64,000 nt of DNA, from contig JAJEKV010000021.1 of the NCBI GenBank assembly GCA_021234155.1, positions 20,547,498 through 20,611,497 on the forward strand. The letters are read 5' to 3'. Source of the stretch: Isoetes taiwanensis. Its lineage: Eukaryota; Streptophyta; Lycopodiopsida; Isoetales; Isoetaceae. The notes beneath the pieces are model-generated. The model had not been told where the DNA came from, ran no database searches, and saw only the letters and a program-made list of their open reading frames with translations. The position numbers and the translations under genes were made by a program. Positions within the stretch are counted from its first letter, which is position 1. Every line of letters starts with the position of its first letter. Below, one piece after another: positions 47,801-58,799 of this stretch.

Positions 47801-47998
47801 TTTTAACGTCACACCACAAGGCAGCGTCCTATCGGACATGTGACACTTTACAACACACCCAGATGGGTCCTGCCCCCACCACTTTATATTGCTGAAGTGG
47901 GTCCTTCCCCCACCAACTTTACATTGCATGGCCACTTTCACAACGAGGCGTTGAACCCGTGACCTTGGGTATGGCAGTTTAACGTCTTACCACAGGAC
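47801..47998 (-). mobile_element. tRNA-derived SINE inserted in a transposase exon
   Basis: About 198 bp flanked by GAAGAGA on both sides (47,794-47,800 and 47,999-48,005). The minus strand reads a tRNA-like head: TGGTAAGACGTTAAAC (box A-like) and GGTCACGGGTTCAACGCC (box B-like). Removing it joins the flanking frame in phase (KEEEEE to RNTCCCVKH). Confidence 0.75.
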
Positions 47999-49792
47999 GA
48001 AGAGAGGAACACATGCTGCTGCGTGAAGCATGAACAAGCTGATCTATACAGAAAAGCTTTTAGCGTCCTGAGGAGCAAATTTCATGCCAATTGTACATGT
48101 TCTTGTGGTGTTTGTGCAGCAGATGAGAACAATGGCGTCTGCCAAGCTCCTTCTAAAACATTTCAAAATGTTGGTGCTATGTGGAAAGCTACTGATGCCC
48201 GCGGACAAGGAAGGCGAAGAGTGGCATAGTTTGGATCAGTCAAGGGAGAGTGCCGTAACCGTGGCAATCAAAAATATTCAAATCTGTCCTAAGGAGAAAG
48301 AGTCGCAGAATGAGAACATTGAATGGCAAGTTTACAAGCACGTGAAACGAACCTTCCAAAGTCGGCACTTCAAGGAGGTTGAAGCTTGTTACCGAAAGCG
48401 GGACTCCGTGTACATTGCTTGACAAGATGTTTCAAAGCACCTTATAAAGTTCACTAATTCACAACTTTTCAAAGAAGTTGGCCGAGCAAACAATTCAGGA
48501 AATCGGTTACAAAATTTGAGGGATGATTCTGTTTTGTCGGTAATGGACTTTGCAGAGAACTACACTTTGCGACCATTCGGGAGGTTCAGTCCGAGCATTG
48601 GAACAATGACCGATAACTATTACGTGCATATAACCATGATGAAAGTCAATGGCGAGCTGAAAAAAAAAACTGTTCATTTATATGTTTCCGATGTTATGAA
48701 GCATGATGCTTTCTTTGTTCAAGGGCTACTCAAGAAGCACCATATTTGGATGATGCAAAAGGTTTTGGCCACATCAAATACCATGTCATGTGGTCCGATG
48801 GGTGTGCTTTGCTTTCGGTTTAAGTGTTCTCGAGACTTTTATTTGAATGTGGCTCAATATTATAACAGGTATAAAATTAGGATGCAAAGGGAATTATTTT
48901 GGCTCGAAGCCATGGAAAAGGAGAACATGATGGGCGGTCGCTTTGGAGAAAAGGTTCCTAGCAGGGCGAGCAAAGAAAAGAGAGAATGGTGTTCGATTTT
49001 GGGTGCCAACTCGCTTGCACTTTGCTTTGACAAAAAAGAAGTGCAAAATGGACAGAGTCATATGGGAGGTGATGGCGAAGACATTAACAGGGACCCTCGC
49101 TCGATTGTGAGACATTGCACGGTACTCTAGCTATACATTGTGTGTGTGCGCTATTAATCCAAATAACCCAACACTTGTCATGTACCCATGTATAGATCCC
49201 CGTCATGTTTTTACAATGGTTGCTTGAATTTCGGATGGGGAGAATGTGAGAATCTCGAGCATTGTGGTGCGTGGAAGCCGCACAAATCGGAGCCTAGTTC
49301 GCCCAGTCGACGAACAACAAGAAGAGCTAGTTGGTTTTATGCGGTGATGAGCAAGAACTATCCGATGTACTCCAAATTGGAGACATATTTGCATCTTTGC
49401 TGCTCCAGGAATCATGAAAATGTTCCATACCGGTCCTCCTATGCGTGAAGGAGATGCATATTCTTCAGGAAGATGTGATTGACGACTATGGAAATAGAAT
49501 GCTTGCTGGTGACAGGGTTATAGCTGGTCATTACTATCAACTGCTACAAGGCACAAAGCACAAGTACAAGTTGTTGGATGACAAAATAGTATTGGTACCA
49601 AATTGAATCATGAATTGGAGCAAAGTTCACGATGCAAAGAAAATCAAGCATAAGTTGAAGGGGGCACGTGTCAAAGATATATGATCACACGAGAGGTGCA
49701 TGACATGCTTATATCAAGCCTACCTGAGATTGTTGAGTGCACATGACTAAGTTCTATACAAAGGAACTTTCATATTTGCCATCATCTTCTGT

Positions 49793-50160
49793 TATGTTGA
49801 GAAAACTAGTCGATTGCTGTAAGTTTTTTTGTTATTTACTTATTTTTTAATCTGAAGTGCATTTTGATACTTCAATTTCAGTATCACAGAATATCTTCTG
49901 TGACCAAGCAAAAGATGTATATCAGAAAGTACAAAACGTTTATCAATTGTTGCATGAAGAAGTTAAACTAGTCTGTGTTATGTTGAGAAAACTAGTCGAT
50001 TGCTGCAAGTTTTTTCTTATTTACTTATTTTTTAATCTGAAGTGCATTTTGATACTTAAATTTCAGTATGACACAATATCTTCTGTTTCCAAGCACAATG
50101 TATATCAGAAAGTACAAAATGTTCATCAATTGTTGCATGAAGAAGTTAAACTAGTCTGTG
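49793..50160 (+). repeat. 182-bp tandem duplication
   Basis: The block TGTTATGTTGAGAAAACTAG through GTTGCATGAAGAAGTTAAAC occurs twice. Each copy holds an intron-like stretch ending TTTCAG and an exon-like segment encoding VYQKVQNVxQLLHEEVKLVC. It may be a duplicated exon of the upstream broken gene. Confidence 0.8.
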
Positions 50161-50400
50161 AACTTGTTCTGTTATAATGGATATCAATAGCTTTTCTTTT
50201 GATTCATGAAACAAAGCAGAAAGTGGAACATGTATGGAGACAAAAACTCTTGTATTACATATCACAAGATATACAACCTGGTCATATCAGATATGATGCC
50301 AATATATACAAGTCTGTTGTTCATGTTTTATATTAACATTAAATTACATTCAAAATCTGGTCACAGCCGATGTGAAGACAGTACATACTATTCTGTTGTT

Positions 50401-51080
50401 TCAATATGTTACTTTCTTGCAGCTTGTCCATAGCCTGGACATGCCATCTCTGTCCTTGTAGCCCTCTGAAAGCATTTGCCTCCAAACAGCTGTTGTTAGT
50501 ACATCGGTTGGATTGCGTAAAGGATTCTGCTTCACATACTGTTGCAGGTCTGGTGCTATCAACAAACCCTCTAGCCATGGTTTCAGAAGTGTCAAGAGAT
50601 CTATGTCTTCAACATCACTTTCCTGCCATGAAGGTGGGCATATGCAATTTTCGTTGGGATTGAAGAACATCTTGTACTCGGAGTCGTCTACTATTAGTGT
50701 GTTCTTTATCATTCTGTGCGGATACTTCTCGTATATAAACTCAATTGGCTTCGGATACAAAGGTTTGTCTTCACATGCCGCAATCCGTAAAGGCAGCTCC
50801 AAACAAAGGGCTTCCATCAAAGGTGAACCTTAAGTCCCTTATCTGCGTCATTGTGAAGATTTTATCCACTACTCTTGATAGGTTCCATGGAGCTATTGAT
50901 GACCATATTCCTACTTCAAAGTGTTCAAATACAAATTCCAGGAATTCGTCTAGGTGGGGCCTTAAAAACAACACTTTCTTGCCTATTATGTCATAATTTC
51001 CAACTAGTTGATCATCTGATACCAAAGTCCTATGTATTTGTTTTGCCAAAACATTATTGATATCAAACACTATCAACCTT
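50401..51080 (-). pseudogene. FCP1/NIF-like HAD phosphatase, partial with frameshift
   Basis: The minus strand reads LIVFDINNVLAKQIH (HAD motif I position), GKKVLFLRPHLDEFLEFVFEHFEVGIWSSIAPWNL, then after a frame change near 50,815 KPLYPKPIEFIYEKYP..NTLIVDDSEYKMFFNPNENCICPPSW and WLEGLLIAPDLQQYV. Motif order matches FCP1-homology (CTD phosphatase/NIF) domains: a motif I, a WS/T region, and IDDS-Y-K. Motif I reads DINNV, lacking the second Asp of DxDx(T/V), so catalytic activity is doubtful. Plant relatives with DLNG-type motifs are known to me, so this may be normal for the subfamily. No start exon is seen. Confidence 0.75.
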
Positions 51081-51499
51081 TTCTGTACACCTGATATGAA
51101 AGAACATGCAATTTATCAATAAAGTATGGTGGAGTTGAATAAAAAGGGATTTTATTCATTAAAATTCAATGAAAAAATATGTATTTTATAATCAAATAGT
51201 GTTTAGCATTGATTAGTCCAGCAAGTGGAGGATGTTCATGTTTCCGGGACCATGCTACCTTCAAGTCATGATCGTCAATTTTGGTTAGGGTGGTAAAAAA
51301 AATGCTAAGATTGGCAATTAATCTGATTCTGCAGGTATCCTATTATTCAGTCTTAGCGATACCACGGCCATGTGCAAAGTACTTGCTATTGCATATGCTT
51401 CCCATGGATAGGTTAGTTGTGTGTGTAGAATACATCGTCCTCATATTTCCTGTAAACTCTTGTCCCTTGTTAAACAACTTATTTCTTAACATCGGCACG

Positions 51500-51835
51500 T
51501 GTGGAAGTGGTTGAACAAGATGAGGATATTGATGACATCACAGTAGGAAATGGAAGTCTACAACCTGCTTCCAAGGCTGCTGCACCAAAGGTTGCATTAA
51601 TGGACAAGCGACAAGAAAAGGATGATTCTTCTACTGAAAGTGATTAAGGGCCAATGCAATATATAGTGCTGTACCAAATTGAAACTTTTTTATGTTGTAT
51701 AATATCACACCAGGAAATGGAAGTCTACAATCTGCTTCCAAAGCTGTTGCACCAAAGGTTGCTTCAATGGACAAGCGACAAGAAAAGGATGATTTTTCTA
51801 CTGAAAGTGACTAAGGGTCAATGTTATATGCAATA
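51500..51835 (+). repeat. Duplicated acidic C-terminal tail segment
   Basis: Two copies (about 51,541-51,660 and 51,712-51,835) share GGAAATGGAAGTCTACAA through ATGGACAAGCGACAAGAAAAGGATGAT and end in a TGA/TAA after TESD. The first reads EDIDDITVGNGSLQPASKAA.. ending STESD. The protein of origin is not recognised; it looks like the C-terminal tail of an acidic nuclear protein. Confidence 0.6.
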
Positions 51836-52354
51836 TATGGTGCTGTACCAAATTGAATTTTTTTATGCTGTATTGTAAAATAAATAATGTTTTCATTCGA
51901 TGACCATGCTATTTCTCCAATTTAGTGGTATGATTCAAGTGGAGTCGGTGATGGAAAGTCTTAAGCTGCAATACGGAAAGTCCTTAAGTTGAGCAAATTA
52001 AGTTGATGCAATATGAAGTGACAATAAAACATGTAAAGCGCTGGATGGTCATCTCATTTAATATGAAGTATAAGATATAAACACATGGGCAAAAATTTGA
52101 CTTGAAGTTAATTCCAAATCTTTCGCATTCCCAAAAACAATCTAACGTCAGTTACTCTTTAAAGTTTTCCTTTTGGAGAGCAGGTTTGACTGAAAACAAG
52201 CTCACATGCAGTTTAGATGGTCACATACACGTCCATGTATGTTGGCGTGAATATGTCATCCGGCTCCATCGCCTTCATAGCTGATACAATTGGGCTCTTT
52301 AATTTCTGCAGGTTCTGTTGATGCATGGCAATCGATGTTTAGAATTTGAGGTAT

Positions 52355-52980
52355 GTAGATCCTTTCATCTGAAACTTGATCTTGTTTTACTGCTTACATC
52401 AACACAGTGATGAACTTGACCTTGATAGCATGCATGTTGCACCAATTATTCTTTTGTTTTGCTTTCTAGTTCGTGTTGCATCATGAATCAAACACTACAA
52501 GATAACAAGAAGATACTTTCTTGTCTTCAAACTTTAATTTTGCTGCTTGAGGCCTTTCACTTAAGTTATGGGATCAAGGCTAGATTCGACATTTATTTAT
52601 ATATAAAATCAAGTGGCGAAGCTTTCTGTTTAATTTATCTTGCTGCTGTTCTCTACGAATGTCCTTGTATGATCTTCCTTCTAGTGATACAAGAGATGCT
52701 CGCTTCATAAGCTTTGTTTCTATCCTTTCACCTGAAACTTGATCTTGTTTTACTGCTGACATCAACACAGCAATGAACTTGACCTTGATAGCATGCATGT
52801 TAGACCAACTATTCTTTTGTTTTGCTTTTTAGATCTTTTAGTATCATGAATCAAACACTACAAGATAACAAAAAAGTACTTTCTTGTCATTGAGCTTCCA
52901 ACTTTGCTGCTTGAGGTCCTTGCACTTAGGTTCTGGGATCAAAGCTTAGATTCGATGTGCATATTTAAAATCAAGCGCGA
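52355..52980 (+). repeat. ~370-bp tandem duplication
   Basis: TGAAACTTGATCTTGTTTTACTGC through CATGAATCAAACACTACAAGATAACA and TTGCTGCTTGAGG..TTTGAAATC-like sequence occurs twice (about 52,355-52,616 and 52,720-52,977), moderately diverged. Non-coding as far as I can see. Confidence 0.8.
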
Positions 52981-55054
52981 AATATATCTTGTTGAAGCCT
53001 TCTCTTTCATTTAACTCAAAAGGTGATAATAAAGTGTAATAGGTGATAACTTATTACAGCCGCCCAAAATAATGAAAATTGATGAACAGAGGCTGGTGTT
53101 TAAGGCTTGAGTTCCCCAATGAAACAGAACTAAAGACTTTTCAACACGAGAGGAGAGAGGGCATGAGGTGAACACGATGTCAACTAAAAAAACTTGAATA
53201 GCATCATTAGGGAGAGGACAAAAAACTCGGTTTGGGGCATGCAAACCTATGAAATTGCGCTTTCAAGAGAACACAAAGTGCAAGGGAGAGGGTAACACAA
53301 GCATCCGAAGCATACCAAGCACTACTAGTTCTCCTGAAAAATTTGCATCATGGAACAAACATGCATTAGGGCGCATTGAGAATTCAAAGTCAGGATATTA
53401 TTAAAAGGGACATCTGGATAAATCATACATACAATGGGGACATACAACATAGAAGGCCCATGATAAACCCGTCTCATTAGGTACTACAAAAAACATACCT
53501 CTAAGTGGCTCAGTTGACCATTTACTATAACAAGCATGTATTTAAGGGTCAATCTTCATAATGTCATGGTATCAAATTGAAGTAACAATTTTGATTGATT
53601 GTGAAAACATGAAATTGAAGTATGATTTAAGCCACTTCACCCTCAGGCCATGGAGGGCAACCCTCCGTGCGCAGCACCTTGTTTTTTTTGCCAAAACCCT
53701 GCTGGCCGTCGGATGTGGCGATGGTTTTCTATAGAACCCATGTGGCGATGGTTTTCTATAGAGCCGAGATCATCTGCGACGCGTTAATGAAGATCCGAGA
53801 TATTTGGAGCTAAAGGATGGGCTCTGGATTTCTTTTCTAGGCAAATAGTGTTCCGGTTGGAGCAGGGCCTTTTTGATCTTCTTCTTCCCTTATTCTTTGG
53901 AAGGGAATATCAGAAGCAATCTGCCATCGACTCTGCCACAGCTTGGCGCTTTCCTCACTTGATTGCCTAGCAAACGAGCTCGGGGTTTACATTTTCATGA
54001 ATTAGGTCTCTTGAGTGTGGGTTTTAAAAAGATCAGCTCCAGAGATCGGAGTTGCATTTGAATAAAGGGATTTGTAGAAATTCTTTCTTAGAATAGTGCC
54101 TAAATACAAAAGAATGAGCAATATAGGTTAGATCGTTGCTGTTGCTGAGGCCAAGGATATAAGATTTTTCATGACCCACCCAGCTCCTTTCCAGATTAAC
54201 GAGATGGTTTAGAGCTGCGGGTCCTTCTAATGCATTGATTCGGCAGAGATCTTTTGGCTGGATCGGGGGGGTACAAGGAGTCGCTTCCATGTAGCTTTCA
54301 TGGGCCCAAGCGCTCCTCTAAAGTTATCCAAACAAGTATATGCCAAGCAAGCACCTAAAATACATTCAAGGAAATTTTGTGTTATATATGCAAGTTAAGG
54401 TGATGCACTTGTTGGCAAAAAGCCATTGAATGAAGCAAATCACTTTGTTGTTCTCCAATGGAATACGTGATTGAGGATGAACATCGACAATTTGCATTTG
54501 TGAGCCTTGCACACAAAGGCACAATGGTCATACAAAATTGAAGGCTGTGACAATCAAGCATATAGCATCATTCTAGCAATCGATAGGATGGTCACCCAAC
54601 TAGGCTATTATTCTTCGATTTCTTACTATCAAGTTAGATACTTTTGGACAGAGGATGCAAGATCAATGGTTGGTTATCAATGTATACTTTGTGCTATACT
54701 AAATATGGATAGGCACTCAACAGTTCATAGATGAGGTGTTTAGGCTCGCTCCATGCTTCCCTTTGTAAACCCAAGACACATTGCTTAGGAGACAATTTAA
54801 GGATCTATTGATTTGCATTAAGATAGAACTTAGCACATCTCATGTCTGATTGATGGTTCATCTGCTATTGAATTTGTAACAGCAAGCAAACAAATCGATA
54901 ATATGGCATTTTCTTGCTCAAAGGAGAGAATTTGGTCTCAGTATTCAGCATTGCAATTTCTAACATTAAAGCAGCCATGGTCCGTGTTAAATGATCTATC
55001 ACAAATATCAGTAGCAATAGTGATCACAAGACGAACATGGGATATCAATTAAAA
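52981..55054. other. No gene recognised; dispersed repeat end at ~53.6 kb
   Basis: Contains the second copy of the GATTTAAGCCACTTCAC..GCGCAGCACCTTGTT repeat and a short local repeat (CATGTGGCGATGGTTTTCTATAGA twice, about 53,711-53,762). No coding segment is supported. Confidence 0.45.
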
Positions 55055-56536
55055 TCAGGTGCCCCTCTCCTTTATACAAGCCTTCAAAGGATTCTTCATA
55101 ATCATAGTAAACGCATTCTTCTTAGACATATCAACAACTTCACCAGGCTTTGAAGTGTTCCATTCAAAACTCTGCACAAGGCGAGCAAGAATAAGATGAA
55201 CATGGAGCAAGGCAATGCCCCAGCCAGGACAGATCCTGCGCCCTACGCCAAAAGGGATCAATCTAATCTCTCTGGCACCAGTTATATCAACATCACACTC
55301 AAGAAATCTTTCAGGCCTGAACTCTTCTGGTTCAGGCCAGACCTTGGGATCATTTGCAATGCTAAAAGTATACAGCATAATGAGGGCATTTGTAGGAATA
55401 TCATAACCTGCAAGCTTACATGGTTCAGTAACAGAATGAAAGAGGGTACCTTCTCCAGGAGGATGCCTTCTAAGAGTCTCCTTTACTAATGCTTGCAAGT
55501 ATGGTAACTTATCTATGTCTTCTTCCTTCACAGCCCTTTGCCCTACATTTATTTCAATTTCTTCTATCAACCTCTTCTGTATATCAGGGTTCTTCACTAT
55601 ATTTGCCATACACCATTCCAGACAACTGGTGGTTGTATCTACCCCTGCATTTAGCATTTCAGAACACAGCACTACCAAATCTCTCTCTGTTAATTCCTCT
55701 TCTTTCCACTCTGCTCTCATGGCCAGCATACTATTTAGGTAGCAATTACAGTCCACTCTGCCCTCTTCTGTCAGCTTCTTAGTCTCTTCAATCAAAGACA
55801 TGAAGATTTCGTTTTGCTTATTTACAATATGGGATAAATACTTTGCATTTTTATTAGGCAAAAATCGCAGAAAAGGCAGAAAGTCTGCTATGGAATACCT
55901 AGGGCTTGTGACGATCTCTTTAAGAAGCTCATCCATGTACTTAATCTTGGCCTCTTCTAACTGCCTACCAAAACAAACGTAAGAAAGAATATCAAAGACA
56001 GCCAACCGGCAATTCTTCAACACAGAAACAGCCCCTTCTTTGGCAGATTCTTCTCTGCATCGGTTCAACAAGTCCTGAATAACACGCCCTCTCACGCTAG
56101 CATAGGAAGCCATTTTTGAACTGCTAAGAACGCCCCCTACTAGATTCCGGCGCAAAGCTCTCCATCTGGGTCCATATGGCGAAGCATTTATGTTCCTCCA
56201 ATTGTTGTTAATTGGATAAACTTTGGGCAGTTGGGGTCTAGAAGCAAAAACCGCACCCTTTTCAACAAAAGCTTCATGGGCTATGGCTGAATCCGTGATA
56301 AAAATCATGGGCACAGAACCGATTGGGAGAGTAAAAATGGGACCATATTCGGCTGCCAGAGAATTTACATGAGCAGAGTCGAGAAGTTTCGGCATGTCTA
56401 AAAGCTTTCCAAGGATTGGCCATCCCGAAGGGCCTGGGGGAAGACGGAATGAAGACGAAGGCCGGAGTTTGAGAACGATCAGGCAGAGGGAAGCTAGGGC
56501 TAGCGCCAAGAGCAGGACGAATTCTAGTACTGCCAT
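55055..56536 (-). CDS. Cytochrome P450, CYP77-like, intronless, intact
   Basis: 493 residues, the usual length of a plant microsomal P450. The N-terminal membrane anchor is residues 1-24 (MAVLEFVLLLALALASLCLI), then proline-rich FRLPPGPSGWPILG. The I-helix oxygen site is AGVDTTTSCLEW, the K-helix ExxR is KETLRRHPP, PERF is present, and the heme loop is FGVGRRICPG with the Cys ligand. The HVHLILARLVQSFEW region after the heme site resembles CYP77 members, which oxidise fatty acids for cutin-type polymers. That substrate is family knowledge and not shown here. It should act at the endoplasmic reticulum with P450 reductase. There are no frame breaks, unlike the surrounding repeats, so it is probably a working host gene. 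Confidence 0.92.
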   Translation of the reverse strand: MAVLEFVLLLALALASLCLIVLKLRPSSSFRLPPGPSGWPILGKLLDMPKLLDSAHVNSLAAEYGPIFTLPIGSVPMIFITDSAIAHEAFVEKGAVFASRPQLPKVYPINNNWRNINASPYGPRWRALRRNLVGGVLSSSKMASYASVRGRVIQDLLNRCREESAKEGAVSVLKNCRLAVFDILSYVCFGRQLEEAKIKYMDELLKEIVTSPRYSIADFLPFLRFLPNKNAKYLSHIVNKQNEIFMSLIEETKKLTEEGRVDCNCYLNSMLAMRAEWKEEELTERDLVVLCSEMLNAGVDTTTSCLEWCMANIVKNPDIQKRLIEEIEINVGQRAVKEEDIDKLPYLQALVKETLRRHPPGEGTLFHSVTEPCKLAGYDIPTNALIMLYTFSIANDPKVWPEPEEFRPERFLECDVDITGAREIRLIPFGVGRRICPGWGIALLHVHLILARLVQSFEWNTSKPGEVVDMSKKNAFTMIMKNPLKACIKERGT

Positions 56537-57187
56537 AGCCTAAATTACTTCAGGAAATAGATGTGGTTTAAATGGTTTACCCGTTGAACAATCTCCTGTC
56601 CACTATCTTTAACCCCTTCATTTTTCTTTCTAAAATATCGTCTTCATGAAAATGCCATGCCTTAATACCAATTGACTTCGAGTGCCGGAAAAAGCTTCTC
56701 CATGGACCACAATAAATTGATGTAGGAACCGCCATGTAGCAAGTTGCCACAAACTCGACAATTTGCTTTACATGCCACAAAACAATTTTAGATGCATTAC
56801 CAACCAAGGATATGATATTATTCAGTAATCCACAACATGATCATGAAACTAGGCAATTTGAACAATGGATGCACGACAAATGGCTGCTTATTGTTGTGTA
56901 TCGTATGCCAATCCGATTGGGAATACATTCCATTGACAAGAAATAACTTTTAGCTGAAGGATTGTAGTAGTGAAGCATGTGTTATGCGCGACATACTCAC
57001 ATCTACGTTTCATCTCTCATTATAGCCTCATCAAATTAAATTGAATTGAATTGAGATTTTATCGTCCATGAAGACAACATGGCAACTGGGGAGCCCATTC
57101 AGCCTCCGGAATGGAAAGCGGCAGGCTTGATTCCGCTCAACAGGTCAAGAACAGGTAAATTTTGCATCCTCCCCAGTTCCCATGTTG
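56537..57187. other. 5' flank of the P450 gene
   Basis: No coding segment. A CAAATTAAATTGAATTGAATTGAG run near 57,030 is the inverse of the CAATTCAATTC tails elsewhere and may mark the end of a dispersed retroposon. Confidence 0.4.
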
Positions 57188-57285
57188 TGGGGGGACGAAA
57201 CAGGGTCGCTGATTCCAGGACCCGCTCCCGGCTGCCGCCGGTCGCGGGACCCCCTGGAATCAGCTCCCCTGTTTCCGTCCCCCCA
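57188..57285. repeat. Foldback element 1 (32-bp arms)
   Basis: The left arm TGGGGGGACGAAACAGGG..GATTCCAGG pairs with the right arm CCTGGAATC..CCCTGTTTCCGTCCCCCCA, with only small differences, around a GC-rich centre of about 33 bp. A CpG-rich hairpin in AT-rich surroundings. Confidence 0.85.
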
Positions 57286-57486
57286 TACAAAAGAGTCTAT
57301 GGGACCCATATAAAGGGAGAGCACAACAAGCCCATTATTGTTAGGACTAAAACGTCAAGGAAAGTTGGTCATTGTTCTTGTTTATGCTCCAATGGTGGAC
57401 TGCCATGTGGCAACCATTCTATCCCAGAATGACAAATCGCAACACCATTCTGTCACGACCAGTTGGACCCAGTTACTTGCACACCT

Positions 57487-57760
57487 GAAGAATCCCCATA
57501 GCTGAAGCTGCAAGAGCCTGAAGCATAAAACCATCGCAAGAAATCTTGAAATCGCTTGAAAGCTTGAAACGACAGGATTTTCATTCAGCAGGCAAGTCCA
57601 AATACAAGAAACTATCGCGAGAGCTTGAAATCCCCAAAATCTCAAGAGCTTGAAATCCGCAAGAGCCTAAAACTTGAGCATATCTGGATCATCTGAGCTT
57701 GAAATCTGAAGCATATAGTCGAATTTGGAGCTTGAAAATCTGAAGCATATAAAGACGGAT
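57487..57760 (+). repeat. Degenerate GAGCTTGAAATC repeats
   Basis: The short motif GAGCTTGAAATC(C/T) and variants, often followed by GCAAGAGC or GAAGCATA, recur about eight times with irregular spacing. Non-coding. Confidence 0.7.
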
Positions 57761-57773
57761 CTTTCCTTAACGT

Positions 57774-57877
57774 TGTGGAATGGGAATAGGTCGTGCCTTC
57801 TGGGCATTACAGAGGCTGCTAGCGGTAGCCAGCTACCCCTGGCAGGCCCAGAAGGCGCTCCCTATTCCCATTCCACA
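57774..57877. repeat. Foldback element 2 (32-bp arms)
   Basis: TGTGGAATGGGAATAGG..GCCTTCTGGGC pairs with GCCCAGAAGGC..CCTATTCCCATTCCACA around a 40-bp centre. Same design as the foldback 500 bp upstream but unrelated sequence. Possibly a MITE or foldback transposon. Confidence 0.88.
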
Positions 57878-58799
57878 TAATAACATGCCCCCTTCAATTT
57901 TCGATGGAAAAAATCTTAACAATGATAGGCTTGTTGAGTAATTGTACATCTGTATATCTGTACATATTAATGTGACGATGCAGAAGTTAGTTCTTCTCAC
58001 TTGTCAAGAACCTCCAGGATGAAGGATGATAATGTCACTACTGCAGGCGTCTGGAGGAGCACATGTAATGGCTGATTATATATAATTAGGCCAACATATT
58101 ATGCTCGTGTAATAGCAAACACAAGGTAAATTAAGAGAGTGTGGCATTCATCTTCAATGACCTCTATCTAGCAACATTCACATATCCTATCTTCACGTCC
58201 TTCTCGACCCTTGTTTCAATTCTAAAGTGTGTGCAACAGTTCGGATGGATGCAACTATTCTATGCATCTTCATGGGCAAATGTGATTACATGAATTGTTG
58301 TGCACCACAGGTAAGTGTGCAATCTAGCTTCTATAGTGTGGTGCTTTGACCTTTTCTAAAGCAGTGACATCTCAAAGCTTACCCGAGAGAAAGTAAATGA
58401 AATGGAAGGGACAATAAAAAACCTTGTGTGAGGATGCAACGAAGGAGCAGTGGTGAAAATAGCATAGTGGAAATGTAAGAGAGATAAAGAAGAAGAAAGA
58501 ATAGACATGATATTTAGCCCTCCAAAGCAAAATACTAGTATCTAAGTTCATGTAGAATATTCTAACAAAGAGAACAATACTAGCACCTAAATTCATGTGG
58601 TCTTAGGATAGGCCATAGTGTGGTTGGTCAATATACTGTAGTATTTTTTGATACTAGGAAGCTTGATTAATGGTTGACTGGCCGTCTTCATAGAATAGGT
58701 GTATCACCTTACAGCACTTTAAAGATGTTGAATAAAAAGTTCTTCTTGATTGTTTTGATGATGCTACTACAGTTGAGCAACTGGTGGCACGTGGTGTAA
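57878..58799. other. No gene recognised
   Basis: Non-coding, AT-rich. Nothing supported beyond the neighbouring foldbacks and LINE relic. Confidence 0.4.

Larger units (their letters stand above)
46410..49130 (+). pseudogene. DDE-type transposase-like gene (MDFAENY family), broken
   Basis: Starts MMNNEGIEMAQED at 46,410. Pieces follow: NEFWLTHTKTSPKYGDVG at about 46,930, an intron, SELYDMFKDEHPEVKISIRKFELLKPM at 47,684, CCCVKHEQADLYRKAF..CTCSCGVC at 48,020, and from 48,516 VMDFAENYTLRPFG, LYVSDVMKHDAFFVQGLL, FKCSRDFYLNVAQYYNRYKIRMQ. The D of MDFAENY, a later D region and a frameshifted GEHDG-like site near 48,920 fit an RNase H-type transposase found in many eukaryotic repeats. A SINE splits one exon and several frame changes occur. 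I cannot name the superfamily. It may belong to a third mobile element whose ends I did not find. Confidence 0.6.

Noticed and set aside
57079-57432. 117-codon plus-strand frame
   Set aside because: It runs through the foldback hairpin and has no domain; composition explains the open frame.
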